The translations under genes were made by a program, and so were the position numbers. A stretch of 7,667 bases of DNA. Origin: Acidobacteriaceae bacterium (GTDB lineage: Bacteria; Acidobacteriota; Terriglobia; Terriglobales; Acidobacteriaceae). Below are positions 1 through 7,500 of this stretch, piece after piece. The stretch spans positions 1-7,667 of the forward strand of contig JASHUF010000039.1 of the NCBI GenBank assembly GCA_030040175.1, in the 5' to 3' direction. Under the pieces are notes generated by a model. It was not told the DNA's origin, ran no database searches, and saw nothing but the letters and a program-made list of their open reading frames with translations. The stretch's first letter is position 1; the number at the start of each line of letters is the position of its first letter.

Positions 1-148
1 AACCTGAACCAGCGTTCAGTCCCGTGGCGAAACTGGCGATCGTCGGCGTGGCCTGCGCATGCGCACCCGCGCACAGGCATCCGGCGAGGAAAACCATCAA
101 CGCGCATGCAGAGAACCGGCGCAGCGCTCGAAGTGGCTTGTTGAACAT
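1..148 (-). CDS. N-terminus of an exported protein or lipoprotein (partial)
   Basis: The first 49 codons of a minus-strand gene are visible; the rest lies beyond the left edge. The ATG at 148-146 follows an AGGGAG Shine-Dalgarno with a 7-nt spacer, which fixes the start well. The peptide begins MFNKPLRALRRFSACALMVF: a basic n-region (K4, R7, R10, R11) and a hydrophobic core at about 14-22. Two processing sites compete. A lipobox LAGC at 21-24 would give a lipoprotein anchored at C24. An AHA-QA site at 29-33 would give signal peptidase I cleavage after A31. The mature start (ATPTIASFATGLNAGSG) is too short to place in a family; another secreted repeat protein like its neighbour is possible but unproven. 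The gene is co-oriented with the propeller/Ig gene, 127 bp downstream of it, and that gap contains terminator-like and promoter-like signals, so it may be a separate transcription unit. Confidence 0.8.
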   Translation of the reverse strand, partial: MFNKPLRALRRFSACALMVFLAGCLCAGAHAQATPTIASFATGLNAGSG

Positions 149-155
149 GATTTTT

Positions 156-161
156 CTCCCT
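156..161 (-). promoter_or_regulatory. Ribosome binding site of the left-edge exported gene
   Basis: On the minus strand AGGGAG lies 7 nt upstream of the ATG at 148-146. This supports a short gene whose visible part is otherwise only 49 codons. Confidence 0.75.
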
Positions 162-167
162 GGAAAA

Positions 168-195
168 CTCATACCAATCTCGCTCGTTATGTGAA
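168..195 (-). promoter_or_regulatory. Possible sigma70-type promoter with extended -10
   Basis: On the minus strand TTCACA (195-190, five of six matches to TTGACA) is followed after 16 bp by TATGAG (173-168, four of six matches to TATAAT). A TGG triplet directly precedes it, matching the extended -10 pattern. The predicted start would leave a leader of only about 15 nt before the ATG at 148, which is short. The position just after a terminator-like hairpin fits independent transcription of the left-edge gene. Such matches arise by chance, so this is only a candidate. Confidence 0.25.
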
Positions 196-205
196 ACTTC
201 GGCAT

Positions 206-261
206 AAGAAAACCTGCATTCTGCAGCTTGTGGAGAACTGCTCGAAGCTCCGGCAAGCTGC
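206..261 (-). terminator. Overlapping hairpins followed by a T-rich tract: candidate terminator
   Basis: Fifteen nt after the stop codon of the propeller/Ig gene, the minus strand holds an 8-bp inverted repeat GCAGCTTG (261-254) / CAAGCTGC (230-223). A nested 4-bp GGAG/CTCC stem (251-248 with 235-232) lies inside it. The 3' arm overlaps a second, smaller hairpin, CTGCA-GAA-TGCAG (226-214), which is followed by GTTTTCTT (213-206). The small hairpin plus T-tract resembles an intrinsic terminator, though its stem is only 5 bp and its loop 3 nt. The two hairpins share positions 223-226, so they cannot form fully at the same time. Confidence 0.4.
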
Positions 262-275
262 GGGCCCGGAAACGC

Positions 276-3200
276 CTACTGGATCGTTACGCCCAAGGTG
301 AAGGGCAACGACTCCACCTGACCCGACGACGGATTGGTGACAACAATGCTCACGGTATAGGCGCCGCTCGGCGTGATGTACTTGGGAACGGCGGGTGTGT
401 GGGTGTAGCCGGAGTTGGTGCAACTCGTAATGCCCATGAGGCTCGCGGCAAGGAACAGCAGGAGGGATCCGGCGCCGAGCAGATACCGGTTGAAGATCCT
501 CCTCCGGCGCAGGGTCAGGCCCAGCAAGCCGAGTCCGAAAAGTCCGGCCAGCACCAGCGGCGGAGTTCGAGACTTGTCTCTGTCCACGCTCCCCACGTTC
601 ACCGGGATATTGGTGCTGATGGTGACCACCGTGACTGTGGGTTGACAGGCAGTGGAGCCGGCGATAGGAGCGCATATATCGGGCTGCGGGTTGTTGAAGG
701 TGCACTCGGCATCCTGCGGCATGGTGGAGTTGTCGCAGGTGATATTGGTCCCGTTGGTAGCCGAGAACCCGACCAGCGACTGCAGAGTGAGGGTGCTCGC
801 TACGGGTGTCCCGGCCGAAGTCGAGACCGATGTGGGGCTGGCCGAGATGAGAACACTCTGGGGGATGACCTGGAAAGAGATGGCCGCGGAGGTCACAGAG
901 GCGAAGTTCTGATCCCCGCTATAAACGGCGGTCAGGTTATAGGCGCCCACTGCCAGTGCCCCTGCATTGAAGGTGGCATTTCCGTTCGCGTCCGGCGTAG
1001 CCGTAGCCACGGCCGCGGGTCCGTTCATAAAGGTGACGGTGCCGGTGGGGGCGCCGAGCGGCGAAGAAACATTGGCGGTAACGTCGGTTGTGGTGACGGC
1101 CCCCACATAGTACGCGCCATTGACGCTGTTCGGCTGCACGCCCTGGGGCTCGTTGAGCGTAACGACAGGTGTGGCCGTAGCAACGGTGAAGGATACCGGG
1201 CTGCCGTTGCTGTTGCTCTTCTGGAACAACTGCGCCAGATTGCCGCCATAGGCTGCGGTGACGTTGTAGGTCCCGCCCGGGATGGCGGTCAACGTAAACG
1301 TAGCCGTGGTGCTGCCGCCCGGAGTGGTCCCGGCAGCCTGCGCCGTTTGCATGATCGGCTGTTGCGTGCTGTTTGCAGCCGCGGGCGCCAAGGTCAGAGT
1401 CACCGGCCCCGAGGGAATATTGCTGGCGTAGTCAATGCCATTTCCCGGCTCCGGAGTCACTGTCACCGTCGCCATTGTGCTCCCCGGGAATGTCGAGCCG
1501 GTAGGGTTCAGGCTGACCGATGTTTGCGTCTCTTCAAGGCCGGCGAGAGCGGTGCCCTCGAGATTCTCAGTGACCGTGCCATCCGGCTCGTTACCCGCAT
1601 TGGTCGGGACCGTCATCGTACCGGTGTAAGTAATCGGCGCGGTGTCCCCCGCCGGAGGGGCCGGCGCCGTAAAGCCGATCCCCACTGTGCACGAACCGCC
1701 GGTGGCCACGGCAGTGGCTCCGGTGAAATCGCACCCGGTTCCCTCACTTGGGGGGTTGATGAGAGAGAAATAACTGCCGTCATTATCCGGACCGCTGAAC
1801 GCCGGGGTTGCAGTTACATTCAGCGGCTCGTTGCCGATATTGAACAGCGGGACATCCTCTTCGTTCAGCACAGTCGGAGTAAGGCCATTGCCGAAGTTCA
1901 CAAATCCGTTCACGCTCAATTCGAAGAGATTGGGAGTGCCGCCGGTCATGTCGGTGGCATAGAGGTTTCCCTGCTGATCGAGGGCCACGCCATTGGGCAC
2001 AGCGATGGAAGGGGCAAGCGGACCCGCGCTGTTGAAACTGAGGGTGCCGCCGATGGAAGGAATACGCAGAATTCCGCCGCTCTCGGCCACAATCACCGAC
2101 CCCGACGCATCCACCGCCAGTCCGGTCACCGGCGCAGATAAAGAGCTGGTGAGCTCGGTCTGCACGTCCCACGGCGTGATCTCATACAGATTCGAGCCAT
2201 CGGCAACGAACAAATCGTTGGTGCCGGCAGGAACCTCGGCCGAGGTGCAGGGTTTGCTGCCGGCTGGAGGAGCGCCGTAGCACACCAGATCCTCGCTATT
2301 GGAGTCGACCGCTATCGCGGTTGGTTTGGTGAAGCCGGAACCCACTGTGATCGTGGCGGGCAGGGCGCCGGCGGTGCCGGTGTTGGTGATCAGATCGGCC
2401 GCGGCAGGGTTGGGAATCTTCACCACCCGGGAATTGTCCGGATCGGCTACGTAGACATTGCCCACGCCATCCACCGCGAGATTGAGATCGCCGCCCAATC
2501 CCGAAGCGATGGTAGTCTGCCCTGCGGCATTGAGGGTGCCATTCACCGACGGAATTTCGTATACGTTGCCGGAGTCGGCAATGTACAGGTCGCCGGACCC
2601 GTCCACGGCAACGCCGGTTGGGTTCACAAGATTTTTCCCCTCCGAGGTGCCGGCGGCGTTGGAAGAATTCGCGGTGAAATACAGCACTTTATGGAGGCCG
2701 GGATCCGCAACATAAGTGTCGCCCGCCGCATCGGAAGCCACCTCGGCGGGGGTAGTGAGCGCGGCTGCGACCGCGGTCTGCGTGGGAGTTTCCAGCAGCG
2801 ATGCCTCCGGGCCCTGGCCCGTTCCGCTCAGAAAGGCGGTGCTGCCGGGAACGAGGTTGTTACTCGAGTCCAGTATGGAGAACTGGCCCGAGGTGGGGCC
2901 CGGCGCGCTTGCATCCAGCTGCACCCAGACCTGGCATGTGGAGAGCGCGGTATAGGGTTGCGCGGCAGTGCAGGGAACCGGGGTAGTGCCCGACGTGGGC
3001 GGGAGCGGGTCAGTCGTCGTCTCTGCGGAAAAAGCCGTTCCGCTTCCCGACTGTGAGAAATTGAGGGTTCCCGGAGTCACGGGCTGATTGAAGCTGACCC
3101 ACAGGATTCCCGTGGTGATGGGCGGATTTCCGTTGGCGCAGAGGCCGGACGAAGGAGTAGACCCATCGGCGCAGACCGGGCCCAGCGGCCCTCCGGCGGT

Positions 3201-4388
3201 TCCCACCGGCTGCGCCCCCAGGTTGAGCGACCCCGGAGCCCACACCGCGATGGCATAGACATCCGGATAGGCTCCATCCCCATCGATCTCCGGATCCTGA
3301 TAGGTGAGAACCCAGAGGTATCCTCGCGAGTCGATGGCCATGGGCTGGTTGCCCCCAAGCGGCCCCAAATAAGAGAGGTTGGCGAAGACATAACACGTAG
3401 TCGCGTTGGAACCGCTCACCCCCGTCGGGCTGCAATCGTTCGGAATCTCCCAGATGCCGGCCATGGTTTCGCCGTAGCTGGAGTTGTCTTCCGACACCAT
3501 GTAGAGATTGCCGAAAGCATCGAGCGTGACTCCGGAGTACTTGACCGGATTGCCCGGATCGATTTGCGTAAACTGCGCCTCCGCGTCGCCAACGCCGGTG
3601 CCTTGGATTCCCGCAGCCAATTCCGCCGCCGGGATAAAGAAAAGTCCGACCACCTCGGCTGTGGGTTTTGCGTCGTGGCGCTCGACCAGAAAGACGTTGC
3701 CGCTGGGATCGACCTTAAAAGTTGCCGCGTCGTTCTTCATCCCGGTGACAAGGAAATTCACATTGACGCTCTGCTGGTCTGCGTTGCCCTGGTTATCCAC
3801 GGAGACGGAAACGAGATCGTTTACGGCCTCGGTGGTCCAATAGAGAGTGCCACTGCCGTCCATTTTGGTGCTGTTGAGAAACTCCACGTCGTCGGCGCCG
3901 GTTTCGGTCACGAAGGCAGCGCCGGAAGTAGGGTCGATGATGTTGCTCCCCCAGCCGTCGGCCGTCGTAACCTGCCATGTGTTCGTGGTGGGATCGAAGG
4001 GAACCCGGAAAAAAATTGAGTTGGGGACGGAGCTGAGAGAATAACGGATACCGATATAGAGCGTTCCCTGGGCATCCATGCACATACCCTCGGAGGAGAA
4101 GCCCGCTCCGATCGTTGTGTCCGGCGCAACGAGTGTGGTCCATGCAGTCGCGCCCGGGGAAAGCTGGTACAGGGCGCCGGCTCCGGAGTCCAGGGCCACG
4201 ACATTCCCCTTGAAAAATTCGACTTTGTAAACCTGGGAAAAGGTATTGTTGGAGGGTATGGGCACGATCGAGCCGGTGGTTACCGCCGGCGCCTGCGCGG
4301 CGGCGGCTGCGCACATCGAAACTGCCCCCACCAGCCCGATGCCGATGGGCACCAGGCGGTGAAAGTATGCTCTCAGGTTGCTGACCAT
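276..4388 (-). CDS. Exported NHL-propeller / choice-of-anchor-D / Ig-like protein with C-terminal TM hairpin
   Basis: This intact 1370-residue protein is probably a cell-envelope binding or adhesion protein; no enzymatic motif is seen. The ATG at 4388 is chosen because GGGGGGAGGG sits 5 nt upstream and a signal peptide begins at once (MVSNLRAYFHRLVP..., core about 13-24, likely cut near the AAAAAQA at 27-33). Six propeller-like repeats cover about 53-386 (for example SGVTLDAFGNLYMVSEDN at 285-302). A beta-sandwich segment (about 385-526, LNLGAQPVGTAG to SGTGQGP) resembles ASPM/SPD-2/Hydin-type domains. Six NHL repeats follow at about 547-826 (PTGVAVDGSGDLYIADSG at 590-607). A choice-of-anchor-D-like domain lies at about 826-947. 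Two Ig-like domains lie at about 954-1071 and 1074-1174. The last Ig-like domain (1177-1262 and 1337-1370) is interrupted by hydrophobic segments 1276-1293 and 1302-1319 separated by RRRR (1294-1297), then ITSC (1320-1323). The gene lies 180 bp downstream of a TonB-dependent receptor on the same strand. Domain families are judged by eye; the exact function is unknown. Confidence 0.88.
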   Translation of the reverse strand: MVSNLRAYFHRLVPIGIGLVGAVSMCAAAAAQAPAVTTGSIVPIPSNNTFSQVYKVEFFKGNVVALDSGAGALYQLSPGATAWTTLVAPDTTIGAGFSSEGMCMDAQGTLYIGIRYSLSSVPNSIFFRVPFDPTTNTWQVTTADGWGSNIIDPTSGAAFVTETGADDVEFLNSTKMDGSGTLYWTTEAVNDLVSVSVDNQGNADQQSVNVNFLVTGMKNDAATFKVDPSGNVFLVERHDAKPTAEVVGLFFIPAAELAAGIQGTGVGDAEAQFTQIDPGNPVKYSGVTLDAFGNLYMVSEDNSSYGETMAGIWEIPNDCSPTGVSGSNATTCYVFANLSYLGPLGGNQPMAIDSRGYLWVLTYQDPEIDGDGAYPDVYAIAVWAPGSLNLGAQPVGTAGGPLGPVCADGSTPSSGLCANGNPPITTGILWVSFNQPVTPGTLNFSQSGSGTAFSAETTTDPLPPTSGTTPVPCTAAQPYTALSTCQVWVQLDASAPGPTSGQFSILDSSNNLVPGSTAFLSGTGQGPEASLLETPTQTAVAAALTTPAEVASDAAGDTYVADPGLHKVLYFTANSSNAAGTSEGKNLVNPTGVAVDGSGDLYIADSGNVYEIPSVNGTLNAAGQTTIASGLGGDLNLAVDGVGNVYVADPDNSRVVKIPNPAAADLITNTGTAGALPATITVGSGFTKPTAIAVDSNSEDLVCYGAPPAGSKPCTSAEVPAGTNDLFVADGSNLYEITPWDVQTELTSSLSAPVTGLAVDASGSVIVAESGGILRIPSIGGTLSFNSAGPLAPSIAVPNGVALDQQGNLYATDMTGGTPNLFELSVNGFVNFGNGLTPTVLNEEDVPLFNIGNEPLNVTATPAFSGPDNDGSYFSLINPPSEGTGCDFTGATAVATGGSCTVGIGFTAPAPPAGDTAPITYTGTMTVPTNAGNEPDGTVTENLEGTALAGLEETQTSVSLNPTGSTFPGSTMATVTVTPEPGNGIDYASNIPSGPVTLTLAPAAANSTQQPIMQTAQAAGTTPGGSTTATFTLTAIPGGTYNVTAAYGGNLAQLFQKSNSNGSPVSFTVATATPVVTLNEPQGVQPNSVNGAYYVGAVTTTDVTANVSSPLGAPTGTVTFMNGPAAVATATPDANGNATFNAGALAVGAYNLTAVYSGDQNFASVTSAAISFQVIPQSVLISASPTSVSTSAGTPVASTLTLQSLVGFSATNGTNITCDNSTMPQDAECTFNNPQPDICAPIAGSTACQPTVTVVTISTNIPVNVGSVDRDKSRTPPLVLAGLFGLGLLGLTLRRRRIFNRYLLGAGSLLLFLAASLMGITSCTNSGYTHTPAVPKYITPSGAYTVSIVVTNPSSGQVESLPFTLGVTIQ
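420..563 (-). other. Encoded TM-RRRR-TM hairpin with lipobox-like ITSC, inside an Ig-like domain
   Basis: These codons (residues 1276-1323 of the propeller/Ig protein) encode two hydrophobic stretches, PPLVLAGLFGLGLLGLTL and LLGAGSLLLFLAASLMGI, joined by RRRRIFNRY and followed by TSC. With an exported N-terminus, the Arg cluster would sit on the cytoplasmic side and both flanks in the periplasm, which agrees with the positive-inside rule. The first stretch plus RRRR resembles PEP-CTERM-like or GlyGly-CTERM-like tails, but it is internal: 73 residues follow the RRRR, ending in beta-strand-like sequence. Confidence 0.7.
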
Positions 4389-4568
4389 GAAAACCCTCCC
4401 CCCAACGATCTCAATCAAATTTCCTTCCACCTACCGATTCGACGACTCCTCCCCGCGCGAATGTCATCTCGGGGGAAGCGGCCCAATCGTGTTCTGCTCC
4501 AGCGGCAGACGCCCCGCCGTAATCTTCCCGACAGTCCGGTGCGGGCGCCGCCTTGGCGGAGCGGTTCC
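4389..4568 (-). other. Intergenic leader between receptor and propeller/Ig gene
   Basis: No gene fits in this 180-bp spacer. It holds a short palindrome CCGCC-AA-GGCGG (4559-4548) just after the receptor stop. It also holds a possible GC-rich leader hairpin, CTTCCCC (4478-4472) with GGGGAGG (4454-4448), seven pairs including one G-U, with a 17-nt loop. Neither is followed by a T-tract, so I do not call a terminator. No convincing -35/-10 pair was seen. Readthrough from the receptor gene is therefore plausible, but a promoter of another sigma class cannot be excluded. Confidence 0.45.
4394..4403 (-). promoter_or_regulatory. Strong Shine-Dalgarno deciding the start of the propeller/Ig gene
   Basis: GGGGGGAGGG on the minus strand lies 5 nt before the ATG at 4388-4386. 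It decides against an in-frame GTG 14 codons upstream (4430-4428), which has no clear ribosome binding site and would put charged residues and extra sequence ahead of an otherwise standard signal peptide. Confidence 0.8.
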
Positions 4569-7500
4569 CTAAAACTTGAATTTCGCGCTCAGCTCCATCA
4601 GGCGCGAACCGTACTTCACGTTTGCGATCCCGAAGTCCTTGTACCCCAGTTCTGCCTCGGTGAGGTCCTGGCCGGGAACCGCGCCCAGCAGGTTGCCCAG
4701 GTTGAGATTGGAACTGTCGTTGTTGTTAAACGAAACCAACGGATGGTTGAGGAAATTGAACGCGGAGGCGCTGAATTCCAGCGTCCTGCTCTCGCGCACC
4801 GTGAAGTCCTTGAAGAGCGACAAATTGTTTTGCAAGAATGCGGGGCCGTGAATGTACGGGAGCCGGTACTGGCCCTGCCCGGTGGGATTCGTAGAAAGCG
4901 CATCGATTCCCGAAGTGGCGCTGCCGGGCAGCGGCAACCCAAAACAGGTCGCCTTCATGTACTCGTGCTTCGCAGTCCCGCCCGAAGGATTGCAGCTCAC
5001 CGTCGGCATCAGCAGGTAATCGGGCGTGCCCATCCACACCACGGGGTTCATGTTGGTTACGCAATAGGTGTGTCCATTTTTATCGGGCGGAACGTTGTAC
5101 ACATTGGCACAGGTCTTATCGGCGTCGCCGTCGAGATCGAGCTGCTGCGGCATATACACCCGGGTCACTTGAAGATTCCCGTACCCGAAACCGAAGTTTT
5201 CGCCCTGTTCCGAAGGCAGGTCGGGGCCGCTCTGCACGGTGGAAATGCCGGAAATCTGCCAGCCGTTGGCGAGTCTGGACAAGAAAGAATTGCCGCCGCT
5301 GTACCGCGTCCCAAAGTGCACCAGATAGTGAATGTTGAAGACCTGGCTGCGATCGAAGGGCGCGGGATTATAGTCGTTGCGCAGATTGATGGGGTCGGCA
5401 AGATTGTTGTTATAGGATGCGGCCGTGGCCAGATCCTTTGAGAAAGTGTAGTTGGCGCCCCAGGTCACAAAGCCGCTGCCGACCCGATTCCAGCTCACCT
5501 GCACGCTGTTGTAATTCGCGTAATAGTTGTGCTTGAGCGCATAGATGTGCTGGTAAAACGGATAGGTGCGGAAGAAGTCCTCTTCTGCGGTATCCAGGTC
5601 GCCCAGAAAACTTCCCGTGTTCGGCTCATTGATGACCGAAGCCGGCAAATTGGCGGTGGAGAAGGTGGATGCAAAATACGCGCCCAGCGGAAGCACGTTC
5701 AAATCGGAGGACTCGCTGTACGCCGTGCTGGAGGCATTGAAGCTGGGCAGATTCTGATTCTTGCTGCCCACGTATCCCACCTCCAGCAGCGAATTCATCG
5801 GCAGCCGCCGGTCGAAGGTCAAATTGAACTGGTAGTAAATTGGCCGCACCGTGTCCGTGGTGGAGAGCGTGTAGACGTTGATATCGGGAGGATTGATGGG
5901 CGACTGGTTGTCGACGAGATCGAAGCTCAGGATTCCGACGGATTGGCTGGTCTTGTAGCCCTGCGCTGTGGCGCCGGCGAGAGCGTAAGGGGAAAACGGC
6001 TCCTGGTTGCGATAGACTCCCCATCCGCCGCGCACCACCGTCTTGGAGTTGCCGAAGATGTCCCACGCGGCGCCAATGCGCGGACTGAAGTACATGGTCG
6101 GCGGATTGTTCACCGAGTTGGCAAGCGATGAATCCTGCTTGTGCCACGTGATCCCGGGCATTGCCAGGCTGCTGCAGTTGCGGCCCGCGCACTCGCTGGC
6201 ATAGAGAGAGGGAGAGAAGGAGGCCAGGCCGTTCCCGTGACGGTCAAACCAGGGGCCCAGGTGCTCCCCGCGGGCGCCCAGCATCAGCGTGACCCGATGC
6301 AGCTTCCACGAATCGTTGACGAATCCGGCCAGCGACGTGTACTGCATGTCGACGATGGGTGAGAAATTGGTCTGGGTAAATGAATCCGCGTAGCCCATGT
6401 ACATCATGGCCACGGGATTAAAGCAGCTGCCAAAGTACGCGGCACCCGACAGACGGCTGGTGCCCGCCGGATCGGGATTTTCGCAACCGACATAATCGGT
6501 GGCTGCGAACGCCACGGTACCGTTGTATTCCAGGTAAGTCTGGGGATTGAAGGTGTACTCCCCCTGAGGAAAGGCCGCGGCGTAATCGGCATCGCCGTTC
6601 AGAACGCCCCGTTCCGCGTATACGCCGAAAGCGAAACTATGCGGTCCCTTCACCCAGTCCACGGTGTCTGACAGCGTGGGCACGACCTTCTTCATTTTGA
6701 TCTGATTGTTGTAGAAGCCGCCGGGCATGAGCATATTGGGATAGCCCAAGGAGCTGTAGTCCTCAAGCGCGGGCACCGAATAGTCGTAGTTGTTCTTATA
6801 TTCGCCCAGGTAATTGAAGTTGTCGCTGGCCGGGTTGTTGCAGCTTCCTGTCGCCCGTTCCGACGGGTTGGTGCAGTTGTACTCGTTCATATGAAAACGG
6901 CTCACTGCATTCGGATCACCCATGTCGGCCGGGTCGCTGATGAAGGACATGGAAACGCTGGCTTCGTTGCTTATGCTGCTGCGGAAGGTGCGCACATAAT
7001 GAAGGGAAAACACGTTCGAAATATCGCCCGAGGTGACCTGCCCGGGATACACCATGGAATTGTTGGGAGCGTATCCCCACGCCACCGGCTCGTCGGTGAT
7101 CTGCGCCTGACGGCCCCAGGTGGCATAGAACTTATTGGAGTCGCTCAGAATGTAATCGACACGGCCGTGAAACTGAGAGCCGTCCTGGTTCTGGATTACC
7201 TCCTGCACGTAGTTGTAACCCTGCTCGTTGACAAAGGGATTGGCATTCGGCAGCGGCAACCAGTTCACCAGGGCTACACCGCTGGAATTGGCGTATGGAG
7301 TGGCGTTGCCGTTGGCGTCGGGGTTTCCGTTGGGGAGGTAATTGTTGGTGTAACACATGGGCAGCACGGCATCCAGGTTGACTCCGCCGTCCGGGCGCGC
7401 GCCGCACAACTCGGAATTCAGGGACGCCTGGCTGAAATCGCCCTGCCGCTCCGACAGGGTGGGAACCCAGGAGCCCAGGGTCTCGCCCCAGAAATTCTGG

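Noticed and set aside
1320..1323. Lipobox Cys (ITSC) read as a true lipoprotein site
   Set aside because: These numbers are residues of the propeller/Ig protein (codons at 420-431). A lipobox works at the N-terminus of an exported precursor; this one is about 1320 residues in, so the similarity probably reflects the hydrophobic segment only.
228..2141. 637-codon open frame on the plus strand
   Set aside because: It lies wholly antisense to the intact propeller/Ig gene and its 3' spacer. The product is Arg/Gly/His-rich with no recognisable domain, signal or motif, as expected from codon bias in a high-GC gene.
4389..4430. GTG at 4430 as start of the propeller/Ig gene
   Set aside because: It would add 14 residues ahead of a complete signal peptide. 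The ATG at 4388 has the strong GGGGGGAGGG site at proper spacing.
4548..4559. CCGCC-AA-GGCGG palindrome after the receptor stop as a terminator
   Set aside because: At most about 4 bp can pair with a proper loop, and no T-tract follows on the minus strand.
4359..5441. 360-codon open frame on the plus strand across the intergenic spacer and the receptor's 3' end
   Set aside because: It is antisense to strongly supported receptor motifs and its composition has no family features. The start overlaps the signal-peptide codons of the other gene.
5529..6131. 200-codon plus-strand open frame
   Set aside because: It is the antisense shadow of barrel-strand codons in the receptor, with no credible ribosome binding site or domain.
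7407..7409. TTG as start of the receptor
   Set aside because: The frame continues open upstream to the window edge and encodes family motifs (GGPLWIP, KLFFFAGYEYY), so this codon is internal.
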